Of a stretch of DNA of 23,958 bases, positions 16,401-23,748 are shown piece after piece. The first letter of the stretch is position 1. Each line of letters starts with the position of its first letter. This DNA comes from Deinococcales bacterium (GTDB lineage Bacteria > Deinococcota > Deinococci > Deinococcales > JAAFIG01). The stretch lies in assembly GCA_013298595.1 (NCBI GenBank), contig JAAFIG010000026.1, positions 44,681 through 68,638 of the forward strand, given 5' to 3'. The notes under the pieces are model-generated. The model was given only the letters and a program-made list of their open reading frames with translations. It searched no databases and was not told the DNA's origin. A program made the translations under genes and the position numbers.

Positions 16401-19400
16401 GCACTGCAGATGTGCCCCGAGCCGCTGGAGTCGCACCTAGGCGCAGGGTAAAGTTGAGTTGCTGATTTGCCTCGAGCCGATCAAAGGTGATACGGATTTG
16501 TTGGTCTGAGATCCGGGTTGCTGTCAGCGGTTTCCCATTTTGCATCACAGAATCTTTAACAAACACAAAACCGTTTGGGGCTGTCAAATCTAATGTCAAT
16601 GCCTGAATAAAAATCTCACCCGTATTTTTCAGTCGAATCTCAGCTACGGTGGTTGCTCCCACCTGCACCACAGGGCGGTCAACCTGAACTTGTACCTCAA
16701 GACGCGGTGTGACCAAGCCAATTGCTCGAGCTTGCCCACGACCATTGGCGAGTACATTCACAACTTGAGGGTCTGGACTGCTGGGCAAACTGCCTGAGGG
16801 TTCACGCACATCGACCGTGACGTTACCAGAGCGCACAGTGGCACTAAACTCTCCGCGTGCATCGGTTTGAATCAGTTGTTCATTGCCACTGGGGTCAGTA
16901 ATGTTTAAGGAGATATTGCCTAAACCCAGTTCTCCAAGATCAAGAAAACCATTGCCGTTAGAGTCAGCAAAAACTCGCCCAATAACGGTGCCAATCGGAC
17001 GCGCAACCTCAACCCGAATTTTCGCAGGTAATGAGCGCAAACCTGAGCGATCCGCAACGGTATATTGAATTTCGAGGGTACCTGTAAAACCTGTGGCTGG
17101 TGTAAAGGTGACCAAACCAGTACTCGAGGTACTAAATCGTCCCTGTGGCAAAGCTAATTGAATTTGTATGCCCGAACTAGCAGGGTCAAGATCTATCGAA
17201 TTTGGGTCAAGGTTGGCTTGCCCATTGGGGTCGGTATCATTGAGTAACACAGGAATTGCTACTGCTAACTCAAGGGCGGTCACGGCATCATCATCAACCG
17301 CCACAGGTGGGTCATTGCGAATACCTGAGACATTGATTGTGATCGTGGCTGGATTGGAAATACCGCCGTTAAAATCTGCAACCACATACTCAACACTAAC
17401 CAATCCAGAAAAACCAGTTGCAGGGGTAAAAACAACCAAACCAACTGGCGCTGTTTGAAACACACCTTGACCAACAATTTCGACGCGGGTTTGTAGACCC
17501 ACCAAAGTTGGTTCGAGATCAATACTGGCTGGGTTTATGGTTTGGGCGCCGTTGATATCTGAATCATTAAGAAGTACCGCCAACTGCACAGGTGTTTCAA
17601 CTGGAGTATTGGCAACATCAGCCGCTGCAACTGGTGGTGTATTTGGCACAGTGACACGAATCGAGGCTCGATTTGAAAGACCTTGAAAAAAGTCACTGAC
17701 TGTATAGTCAATCGTTGCAACACCAGCAAAACTACCTAGTGGATCAAACAAGACTGCACCATCGGTTCGCGTACTAAACAAACCAACCGCGGAGATTTGA
17801 CGTGATGTTTGTATCCCAGCAATATCTGGGTTTAAATCTACGGTTTCTACGTCGATGGTGGTATTCCCGTCGGGGTCAGTGTCGTTACTTAAAACATTGA
17901 CCACAACCGCAGTATTTGGCAATGTGCTGGCTAGGTCGTCTCGAGCGATTGGCACTTGGTTCAAATCTAAAGTGGTATTGATATCATCTTGGGTACTTGC
18001 AGCTGCATCATAGATAATATCTCGAGTACCATTTTGTGTTGTGCGTTGAGGATCAAGCATTTGAACCGTTAATGGACGTTGGTACATTGCCACTGGAACC
18101 GTACCATCTACTGCGACGGTGAGCGTAAATTCAACCCAACCGCCAGCAGGTAAAATAATGCCCGATGCTGCGCTCAGCACCGGAGACTGGTTGTTTCCTA
18201 GGTTCTGCAGAGCACTTGGACCAACAGCAGATTCTGTCAGACCGCCATAAGTAACCTCTGAAAACTGCTCAAGTAAAAACCCAGCCATCAAGCCAAATCC
18301 CTCACACTGAAGAACTTTGGCATTACTTGCACCAACTGCATTTTCCAGCCGAATTTTGTAACGTACTTTTCCGGGGAGATTGACTCGAGACCACAGGGCT
18401 TGGACTTGCACGGTCACATTAGGTAAAGCCGACACCAGACTTGGTATCAGGCTCGCATCAACATTGTTAAAGACAAAACCATCATCGCCTCGAGTAGGCA
18501 AGTGCGAAACAGGGATCTGACCAGTACCACCATTATTGCTTTGGTTCTCAGCCGGACTGCTTCCTCGAGATCCACCCAAGACCGTTGTGATCGCACTATT
18601 TCCACTGAGATAGATGGTACCACCACCGCCACCACCACCAGCCGCATGCACGGTATCTCCACCAAGTATTGAAGCACCACGTCCACCTTGAGCCTCAACC
18701 GTTAAACCACTCATGGTGCTGCCAATCGGCAATAAAATAACCACGCTACCGCCTGCACCGCCACCACCAACATTGCCAGCATTTCCTGGTTGACTAAGTG
18801 TCGGAGCATCCAATCCATTGGCACGAATTGTGCCTGTACCAACCACTGATCCAGCCCGTAGAAAAACAATGCCACCACCACTGCCGCCATGGGCTCGAGG
18901 TTGATTGCGGTTGGCCCCAGCACCACCACCGCCCCCTAAATAGATGCGCGTCAGATCATTGGCGATGCGTGCACCACCAAAACCGCCTTGTGAACGTGGA
19001 TGTCGTTTAAAATTAGGAATTTCAGTTGGCGACCAGTTATCGCCACCACGACCACCAGCACCGCCATTAGCGCCACCGCCACCACCAGTACCATTTGTAC
19101 CACCGCCACCTGCGTTCGCTGGAGCCCCAAAACCCGCGCTGCCTTCTGGGATTCCTTCAGTAACAAGGTCAACCAAAAAACCTACTTGGTTAATGTATCT
19201 CGGAGTTCCAGCGATGCCCTCACCTTTACCTGCATCATTGTCAAAACCTTCACCAGCATTGATACGGTACTCAATGGGTTCGCCGAAATCTCCACTGGTG
19301 CTGGTTAATTGGCGTCCTCCAGCACCACGAAACCCTAAACCACTCACATCCACAATCCCTGACATGGTCAGTTGACCAGCAGTATCAAAAGTAAGTACAC

Positions 19401-19980
19401 CACCACTCGTACCGTTCCATACGGCAGCGGTTAAACTGCTGCTGGTTGTGGCAGTTGAATACTGTGGAACACGGATGATTTGGAATCCATATTGACCTGT
19501 TTGAGAGTCCGCATTTTGCATGATATATGAGTGAACCAGTCCATTATTGCTCCCAGCACCACGGATGGTCACGGAGACATTGTTTGAACTTATGACTTCC
19601 ACAAATTCGTGTTGCCCTGATTGGATGAGTGTTGATCCATTGGCTGGATCTCCAATTACACCATCACCATATAAGTCCGCATCGGCTAACTCTAATTCAG
19701 CACCTTGCATTTGAATGATCAGCAATAAATCACCAGCAGTAATTGGCGTTATAGCACCATCCACATTGCGATTGCCTAATGTGAGCGTCCTCTCCCCTGC
19801 TGATAATGAACCCACACCTGAAAAGTAGGTATTTACTACACCAGATAATATCCCACCTACCCCATCTTTACCTGGGGTCGCACTCATTGCCATTGCTTGG
19901 GAATAGATAATTGAAATAAGCAGAAACAGCAAATTAACAAATTTGCGCACAACACATGTATTTTGAAAATGTAACAGCAT
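13474..19980 (-). CDS. Giant exported protein: Gly-rich region, cadherin-like repeats, SdrD-B/DUF11 domains, C-terminal beta-barrel-like region (2168 aa)
   Basis: ATG 19980, TGA at 13474. The signal peptide spans residues 1-31 (basic VRK, hydrophobic core, cleavage likely after QAMA). About 40-280 is beta-rich. About 281-467 is extremely Gly-rich, with GGGG blocks and strands of the type seen in Gly-rich surface proteins. About 679-991 holds three cadherin-like/tandem-95 repeats (VLSNDTDPDG, VLLNDSDING, VLLNDTDPNG). About 997-1075 is SdrD-B-like with the acidic loop DSNGNGFLDLGE; about 1091-1217 is DUF11-like; about 1229-1317 is a second SdrD-B-like segment (DQNMNGQFDPTD). From about 1448 to the end, alternating polar/hydrophobic strands with aromatic girdles, ending YVRLDFAVGEGLFRR, look like an outer-membrane beta-barrel. 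A strong AGGGAG ribosome-binding site lies 5 nt upstream. First gene of the block. Barrel identity is inferred from strand pattern; surface display of the N-terminal repeats follows if it is correct. Confidence 0.88.
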   Translation of the reverse strand: MLLHFQNTCVVRKFVNLLFLLISIIYSQAMAMSATPGKDGVGGILSGVVNTYFSGVGSLSAGERTLTLGNRNVDGAITPITAGDLLLIIQMQGAELELADADLYGDGVIGDPANGSTLIQSGQHEFVEVISSNNVSVTIRGAGSNNGLVHSYIMQNADSQTGQYGFQIIRVPQYSTATTSSSLTAAVWNGTSGGVLTFDTAGQLTMSGIVDVSGLGFRGAGGRQLTSTSGDFGEPIEYRINAGEGFDNDAGKGEGIAGTPRYINQVGFLVDLVTEGIPEGSAGFGAPANAGGGGTNGTGGGGGANGGAGGRGGDNWSPTEIPNFKRHPRSQGGFGGARIANDLTRIYLGGGGGAGANRNQPRAHGGSGGGIVFLRAGSVVGTGTIRANGLDAPTLSQPGNAGNVGGGGAGGSVVILLPIGSTMSGLTVEAQGGRGASILGGDTVHAAGGGGGGGTIYLSGNSAITTVLGGSRGSSPAENQSNNGGTGQIPVSHLPTRGDDGFVFNNVDASLIPSLVSALPNVTVQVQALWSRVNLPGKVRYKIRLENAVGASNAKVLQCEGFGLMAGFLLEQFSEVTYGGLTESAVGPSALQNLGNNQSPVLSAASGIILPAGGWVEFTLTVAVDGTVPVAMYQRPLTVQMLDPQRTTQNGTRDIIYDAAASTQDDINTTLDLNQVPIARDDLASTLPNTAVVVNVLSNDTDPDGNTTIDVETVDLNPDIAGIQTSRQISAVGLFSTRTDGAVLFDPLGSFAGVATIDYTVSDFFQGLSNRASIRVTVPNTPPVAAADVANTPVETPVQLAVLLNDSDINGAQTINPASIDLEPTLVGLQTRVEIVGQGVFQTAPVGLVVFTPATGFSGLVSVEYVVADFNGGISNPATITINVSGIRNDPPVAVDDDAVTALELAVAIPVLLNDTDPNGQANLDPNSIDLDPASSGIQIQLALPQGRFSTSSTGLVTFTPATGFTGTLEIQYTVADRSGLRSLPAKIRVEVARPIGTVIGRVFADSNGNGFLDLGELGLGNISLNITDPSGNEQLIQTDARGEFSATVRSGNVTVDVREPSGSLPSSPDPQVVNVLANGRGQARAIGLVTPRLEVQVQVDRPVVQVGATTVAEIRLKNTGEIFIQALTLDLTAPNGFVFVKDSVMQNGKPLTATRISDQQIRITFDRLEANQQLNFTLRLGATPAARGTSAVQVRATGSASLPTGSLVVLAAAQSEPVQIEALNQSTVLLGRIYVDQNMNGQFDPTDLPLKGIRVLLTDGAIRITDSQGLYSFAGLKTGSTIIRVEGLEPQQLLFPALQDQLQPRTRALRINLGINTVDFRVVPNTNQVSGELGTLATRVIGHSWRDGNQDFLQIAVLDPQGKLVGSNSVSLQILLGDQWETRVVNLINGQTLLQWSKLPTTEILLRLNLEAPLVVIPLERFDGQVFGIASVQLGLSSQGFSALIGLQGVLTWQINADERLTIAINGQAGWQDSSFAFGGMVRQSNQNTDSLLLTGDASSGSRNANSDDPFYVRYEWQQNNVTYGQLRAGQLDGLSSYNAMINGLRWNVADSGLTIRGFAALRPSSRLSNQTPTQPFGEQGDGTSFYRLEQVPVTPESERVRIITRAKDNPNIIVREQELQRGLDYNITNNTGDIRLQKPLYPTDSQGNPQYVVIEYNSSVQTQYLDWQLGTQLEYQSSGFSVRVSAMRLGMDKPLFGSTALEYKDPELQGSLELAWSGDWGLSASGQYQNALLTARAKYQALGLGYIDPNNQRAGQRLEFSVTALLLPEDIQLIGVAQYGQSFEQTNQYQTNLQLEAFKAFSVDFGTLKAGLGYQGRFSNSQNNTGSFVVGSAVLTYQKFEFGLTQRIPVSVGTTGETEFSAKWAIQKDLSVWLQSQLVYAANGLRNQTRFGIDAQIDQVNFSTSYELPTLPGELGVARININAPIRAIEGLSFGFGGELRLSDFGVLTGSLETSLRYTTDWDIGGLRAGARVQYSVDTNGQYKGFYNLAGMIQISPNAVLAPNIEVVRAQRGDGERFSIAGAYRGSNYTVLGQLGYRNGVLSPSLNSDVTAEVHSSIQLNPDLEIRFSSSLAISELGLSAQVTVCGMHNINQKVGVGLCSGVTWQPNTATVAFMLAPEVSYQVLPAVRIVGGINFIGTSGFGTSYLNSGMYVRLDFAVGEGLFRR

Positions 19981-20211
19981 TTACTCTCCCTCTCGCGCCA
20001 AAGGCATCAAACCTACGCTATGAAAGGTAGCACAGCTGATGATTTATTCGAGGTCACAATCGACAGCGCTTGGATACTTTACTTTTCTACTTCTTTGAAA
20101 TACACCTTGATAAACTTTCCAATTGAATGCGAAAGATTGTTTTGGGCGGTGGTTGAAGTATGTTTGAATCGGACCTTTTGGACGCGATTAGAGGGTCGAA
20201 TTGAGTTGGCG
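19981..20211. other. Intergenic stretch upstream of the surface operon
   Basis: 231 bp between the operon start and the protease fragment. It should hold the operon promoter, but no convincing -35/-10 pair was found by eye. A plus-strand open frame at 20020-20217 has no ribosome-binding site or recognisable family and is not called. There are no CTCGAG sites here. Confidence 0.4.
19986..19991 (-). promoter_or_regulatory. Shine-Dalgarno of the 2168-aa protein
   Basis: AGGGAG on the minus strand, 5 nt before ATG 19980, supporting that start over the internal Met residues of the signal peptide (residues 30 and 32). Confidence 0.65.
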
Positions 20212-20424
20212 TTATAATTTCTCCCACTCAGCGTTTAATAACTCTGAGGCGAAAGTCGCAAGATTATTGCTATGAAATACCTCATTCCTATAGCCAACAA
20301 TCCGACCTTTAAAGCTTACACCCAAAACCCGATTATTTCGTGGATCTACGTGTGGACCACCACTCATTCCTGGTATCAACTCTGTACCTAAGTGGGGGAC
20401 AAAACCCCAATAACATTGTCCCAA
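20212..20424 (-). pseudogene. C-terminal remnant of a trypsin-like serine protease
   Basis: A short frame ending at TAA 20212 contains LIPGMSGGPHVDPRNNRVLGV, the signature around the catalytic serine (GxSGGP) of S1/trypsin-like or V8-like peptidases, followed by a normal C-terminal strand and helix (LATFASELL). The ~200 residues that should carry the catalytic His and Asp are missing: this frame has a stop 9 nt upstream of the first listed codon. Another minus frame just upstream (about 20408-20506) is open and reads protein-like (VDPFLTHELDNRVWDNVIGV), so a frameshift may lie near 20410-20425, but that frame also hits a stop soon. It cannot encode an active enzyme as it stands. It points in the same direction as the surface operon and ends 231 bp before it. 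Confidence 0.6.
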
Positions 20425-20453
20425 ACACGATTATCCAATTCATGAGTCAAGAA

Positions 20454-20530
20454 TGGGTCTACCGTAAAGTAAAAACCAAGAGTGCAATAGACCCATAATT
20501 AAGCTGTTATAAACGCATATAGGTATTTAT
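20454..20530 (+). repeat. Degenerate repeat, copy A
   Basis: GGGTCTACCGTAAAGTAAAA at 20455-20474 matches copy B at 20661-20680 in 18 of 20 positions, and GCTGTTATAAACGCATAT at 20503-20520 resembles the GCTATACGCACATAT of copy B. The middle is diverged. Same orientation as copy B, about 206 bp before it. Confidence 0.45.
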
Positions 20531-20660
20531 TCTTCAAACTCATCCTCAGCAGTTGCTTAAAAATGTAATCGGTTTATCTGGTCGCCAGTGGCAAACGTAT
20601 CAAACTAATTTAGAAATCTTTTCAAAGCTAGTCAAAAGCAATCGTCTAAAATGGGTCTTA

Positions 20661-20732
20661 GGGTCTACAGTTAAGTAAAAGTGAAAAGTATCGGTAGTGT
20701 GAATTCGACCAGCTATACGCACATATGGGTAC
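20661..20732 (+). repeat. Degenerate repeat, copy B (left arm of an inverted pair)
   Basis: Bases 20670-20724 (55 bp) form an imperfect inverted repeat with 20904-20958 (also 55 bp). The outer 21 bases match at 19 (GTTAAGTAAAAG..AAAAGTA) and the inner 13 at 12 (GCTATAC[GA]CACAT); the middle is weak, with AATTC shifted by one base. The whole palindromic unit would be 289 bp, the size of a MITE-like or structured intergenic element. Confidence 0.5.
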
Positions 20733-20762
20733 ATTAAAGATATTAAAAAAAGAGTGTGACAA

Positions 20763-20779
20763 CCCTAAAAACTAAAAGT
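20763..20779 (+). repeat. Possible left Tn3-type inverted repeat (partial)
   Basis: CCCTAAAAACTAAAAGT matches the reverse complement of 21786-21802 in 15 of 17 positions and is followed, after a short non-matching spacer, by TTTTAACGC, comparable to the AACGTTAG inner end on the right. It lacks the outer G-rich end. If real, the remaining element is an internally deleted ~1.05 kb derivative. Confidence 0.35.
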
Positions 20780-20903
20780 CTCAATTTTAACGCATAAACC
20801 TTTTCAGAGACAGTTTAATTATCGAAAAATGTATTTTTGTTTAACTTGCACCGAGAGGTTTTTTCAGTTTGGATAGCGTGCTGCACAAGTTAGATTGAAT
20901 CTC

Positions 20904-20968
20904 ATGTGTGTATAGCAGTTTAGAATTGCGCTATGTGTACTTTTTGCTTTTACTTAACCGCAAAGCCA
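20904..20968 (-). repeat. Degenerate repeat, copy C (right arm, inverted)
   Basis: Reverse complement of copy B: 20938-20958 pairs with 20670-20690 (19 of 21) and 20904-20916 pairs with 20712-20724 (12 of 13). Copies A and B read in one direction and C in the other. Confidence 0.5.
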
Positions 20969-21033
20969 CTTATGGTTCTTCGCTTGGGATGGTCATTGGT
21001 AAATCATAAGCTAAGTGTGATTTAGGTTACTAA

Positions 21034-21762
21034 GCCGATTTTGGCAATTTACTCTACCGACAGGCTTTATTGGGCTACCAGTTCAGCCCTCGCATTCGTG
21101 ATGTCAGTTCATCACGTTACTGGCGTATCTCAAGAAAAAGCGATTATGGACAACTCAATGACATTGCCAAAAATCGTATCAATACCGCATTGTTAGCTGA
21201 CCATTGGCAAGATGTGCTGCGCTTAGTGGGAAGTCTAAAGGTCGGTGCAGTTAAAGCACCTGAAATCATGCGGATTCTGGCTCGAGATGGCAAAACCACT
21301 GGTTTAGGAAACGCCGTGGCAGAGGTTGGACGAGTTGCAAAAACACTGTACTTGTTGGATTACTTGGATGATGAAGCTTATCGAAGGCGCATCCTTGTAC
21401 AACTTAACCGTGGTGAGCAGCGTGGAAAGGTAGCTCGAGAAGTCTGTCACGGCAATAAAGGCGAACTACAACAACAGTACCGTGCTGGTATGGAAAATCA
21501 ACTTGGAGCGCTGGGATTGGTGGTCAATACAATTATCTTGTGGAACACGCTTTATTTACAAAGTGCAGTTAAGCAACTCGAGGCAATGGGTGAAGAATTA
21601 CTCGATGAGGACGTGGCTCGAGTCTCACCGCTTAGGTGGCAGCACATCAATATGTTAGGAAGGTATAACTTTGTGTTATCTCCAAGTGTTGCAGGTGGTG
21701 ACTTGCGTCCTTTGCGTGACCCGAATGCTGAAACAGACTTGGACTTCGATCTAGATTGGTAA
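21034..21762 (+). pseudogene. tnpA: Tn3-family transposase (TnpA), C-terminal fragment
   Basis: Opens after TAA 21031 and ends at TAA 21762, about 242 residues against ~1000 for a full Tn3-family TnpA. Family signatures: LLGYQFSPRIRD at the start; RILARDGKTTGLGNAVAEVG; the segment QLNRGEQR...CHGNKGELQQQYR, where the Glu at 21415-21417 is the likely third catalytic (DDE) acid; QLGALGLVVNTIILWNTLYL; and the terminal DEDVARVSPLRWQHINMLGRY. The two catalytic Asp residues and the DNA-binding N-terminal part are absent, so it cannot transpose itself. No start codon or ribosome-binding site is convincing (TTG 21070 is only the first start-like codon). The remaining frame is uninterrupted, so the truncation is not very old or the reading frame was lost only 5'. 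It carries four CTCGAG sites like native genes. A candidate right-end inverted repeat follows 15 bp after the stop. Confidence 0.85.
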
Positions 21763-21777
21763 GTGTAAGTTAGGCTA

Positions 21778-21814
21778 CTAACGTTACTTTTGATTTTTAG
21801 GGAAGCCGAAACCC
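21778..21814 (-). repeat. Candidate right terminal inverted repeat of the Tn3-family element
   Basis: Read inward from the outer end it begins GGGTTTCGGCTTCCC and ends AAAAGTAACGTTAG. This is the size (37 bp) and style of Tn3-family ends: a G-run outside and an ACGTTAAG-like box inside. It lies immediately after the transposase stop, where Tn3 elements carry one end. It deviates from the classical GGGG start by one base, and no 5-bp target duplication could be confirmed. Confidence 0.45.
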
Positions 21815-21957
21815 GCATAGGGGTGTGACAATCGTAGATGTGGAGAGTTTCAATTCTTTACACCTGATTGCAATAATTAAATCACAAAATAGTAATAATT
21901 GTGAATAATGTCACATGACTAAAAGCGATATTCTAAATTGACTTAATATGCAGAGAA
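21815..21957. other. AT-rich spacer between transposon end and aspS
   Basis: Contains GTGTGACAA at 21823-21831 (also at 20754-20762), a weak inverted repeat TCACAA/TTGTGA near 21880-21906, and ACTTAATATG at 21941-21950, repeated at 21966-21975 inside the aspS 3' end. No T-tailed GC hairpin was found, so the aspS terminator is not identified. Confidence 0.35.
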
Positions 21958-23748
21958 TTACCTTAACTTAATATGTAAGTTCGTCAATTGTACTTCATCT
22001 ACAGCACTTGGCGCATCTGCCATGACATCCGCACCTTTGGCATTTTTAGGAAAAGCAATCACATCCCGAATTGTTTCAACATTCGCCATCACAGCCACCA
22101 TGCGATCTAAACCCCAAGCAATACCACCATGTGGTGGCGTGCCATACTCGAGGGCTTCCATAAAAAAACCAAACCGATTGCGAGCTTCAGCAGTGCTAAA
22201 ACCAATAGCGTTAAACATTTTTTCTTGCACTTCTGGATTGTGAATACGAATACTGCCACCACCAACTTCGTAACCATTAATCACTAAATCATAGGCTCGA
22301 GCTTTCATACTGCCCATTTCAGGAGTGCCGAATTTTGCTAAATCTTCGAGTGTTGGGCTAGTAAACGGGTGGTGCATAAAAGTAAAGCGTTGATTGTCTT
22401 CATCCCATTCGAGCAATGGAAAATCCACAACCCAAGACATGTGGAATCGAGGCGAATCAGCTGTAATTAGCTGTAACTCATCACGCAAAGTCAGTCGAAC
22501 AGCTCCAAGAGCTTTTAATGTTGTGTCTTTGCTGTCGGCTCCAAATAACAAAGTTTGACCAATTATTGCACCCGTCAACTCGAGTAAACCCGTTATTTCG
22601 GTAGGGGAGAGGAACTTAGCAATACCACCCTCGAGTCCTGATGCCGTGGTTTTTGTCCACGCTAATCCTTTAGCCCCATTTTGTTTTGCCACTTGCTCGA
22701 GCGCCTCGATTTGCTTACGACTGAGTTCGGCAGGTGCTACTAAAACCCGTACGGTGCCGTTTGCCTCGAGTGCCGATTTGAAAACTGCAAAACCAGATTC
22801 CGCCAAGATACTCGAGGCATCTTGAATTTCTAAGCCAAAGCGTTGATCGGGTTTATCCGAACCAAATCGATTCAAAGCATCAGCATAAGTCAAACGTGGT
22901 AAGGGGAGAGGGATTTCCAGATTGAGCGTTTGTTTAAACACATGTTGCAATAAGCGTTCATTTAACTCGAGCACATCATCTACATCTACAAAACTCATTT
23001 CGATATCGAGTTGTGTAAAATCTGGTTGGCGATCAGCGCGTAAATCCTCATCGCGGAAACAGCGGGCAATTTGGAAATACTTATCAAAATTAGCGATCAT
23101 CAAAAGTTGCTTAAAAAGTTGAGGGCTTTGTGGCAACGCATAAAAATTCCCTGCGCTGGTACGACTCGGCACCAAATAATCTCGAGCACCTTCAGGGGTA
23201 GATTTTGTCAGCATTGGCGTTTCAACACTGATAAAACCTTCGGCATCTAAAAATTGGTAAATACTTGAGATGGTTTTTGAACGCAACTTCAGCGCTTCAC
23301 GCAGTGGTTCACGGCGTAAATCTAAGTACCGATACTTCAAACGAATCTCTTCTGAAGCAGTAACAGGTGTGCCATCCACAGGAAATGGCACGGGTTTAGC
23401 TTTGGCTAAAATTTCGAGATTACTGGGAATAATTTCAATTGCACCAGTAGCATACGCATCCGTTTTATTTTGCATCGCTCGAGCTTGCACAACACCCGTT
23501 ACCTCGAGCACAAATTCGGATTTACACAAATCGGCATTAGCAAAACATGGATTACTCGAGTCAACAGTGATTTGCACAATACCAGTGCGATCACGCAGCA
23601 CAATAAAGCGAGTATCTGGGAATTCACGGACTCGAGACACCCAGCCGTTCAGGGTGACGGTTTGACCAGTGTGGCTTTCTGAGAGATCGTTGCAGTAATG
23701 GGTTCGTTTCACAACCTGAGCATACGGCATTCTTGGTTTTGAATGCAC
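21958..23748 (-). CDS. aspS: Aspartyl-tRNA synthetase, bacterial type
   Basis: Charges tRNA-Asp with aspartate in the cytoplasm; class II, 596 aa from GTG 23748, the usual bacterial length. Domains: N-terminal OB-fold anticodon-binding domain (about 14-125, TVTLNGWVSRVREF); class II motif 1 region around 155-180; aspartate/ATP pocket QSPQLFKQ at 207-214; motif 2 RCFRDED at 229-235; the bacterial GAD insertion (about 290-420); flipping-side signature FTFMHHPFTSP; motif 3 GLDR at 546-549. The enzyme looks complete. Start is uncertain: GTG 23748 has AAAGGT just upstream but very close; ATG 23730 lacks a clear Shine-Dalgarno; homologues begin near KRTHY, residue 14. From memory the sequence is nearest to Thermus/Deinococcus AspRS. 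It carries 13 CTCGAG sites in 1.8 kb. It converges with the transposase fragment. Confidence 0.97.
   Translation of the reverse strand: MHSKPRMPYAQVVKRTHYCNDLSESHTGQTVTLNGWVSRVREFPDTRFIVLRDRTGIVQITVDSSNPCFANADLCKSEFVLEVTGVVQARAMQNKTDAYATGAIEIIPSNLEILAKAKPVPFPVDGTPVTASEEIRLKYRYLDLRREPLREALKLRSKTISSIYQFLDAEGFISVETPMLTKSTPEGARDYLVPSRTSAGNFYALPQSPQLFKQLLMIANFDKYFQIARCFRDEDLRADRQPDFTQLDIEMSFVDVDDVLELNERLLQHVFKQTLNLEIPLPLPRLTYADALNRFGSDKPDQRFGLEIQDASSILAESGFAVFKSALEANGTVRVLVAPAELSRKQIEALEQVAKQNGAKGLAWTKTTASGLEGGIAKFLSPTEITGLLELTGAIIGQTLLFGADSKDTTLKALGAVRLTLRDELQLITADSPRFHMSWVVDFPLLEWDEDNQRFTFMHHPFTSPTLEDLAKFGTPEMGSMKARAYDLVINGYEVGGGSIRIHNPEVQEKMFNAIGFSTAEARNRFGFFMEALEYGTPPHGGIAWGLDRMVAVMANVETIRDVIAFPKNAKGADVMADAPSAVDEVQLTNLHIKLR

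Larger units (their letters stand above)
20425..21033. other. Decayed, AT-rich intergenic region with repeats
   Basis: About 600 bp without an intact gene, many stops in all frames, and no CTCGAG. It contains three degenerate repeat copies (listed separately), a partial Tn3-like inverted repeat and a small hairpin: TGGGTCTA at 20454-20461 pairs perfectly with TAGACCCA at 20488-20495 across a 26-nt loop. It reads as a graveyard of inserted and deleted DNA between the protease stub and the transposase stub. Confidence 0.55.

Noticed and set aside
18944-19375. 143-aa plus-strand open frame, proline-rich
   Set aside because: Exact antisense of the Gly-rich segment of the 2168-aa gene; GGT/GGC codons read backwards give Pro/Ala codons. 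No ribosome-binding site or family.
20020-20217. 65-aa plus-strand open frame in the operon leader
   Set aside because: No ribosome-binding site, no recognisable similarity, and located where the minus-strand operon promoter should be.
20454-20968. Three similar repeats considered as a CRISPR remnant
   Set aside because: Only three degenerate copies, irregular spacing, one inverted, and no cas genes nearby.
21941-21975. 10-bp direct repeat ACTTAATATG as a target-site duplication
   Set aside because: One copy lies inside the aspS coding end and the copies are only 25 bp apart with no element between them; chance in AT-rich DNA is likely.
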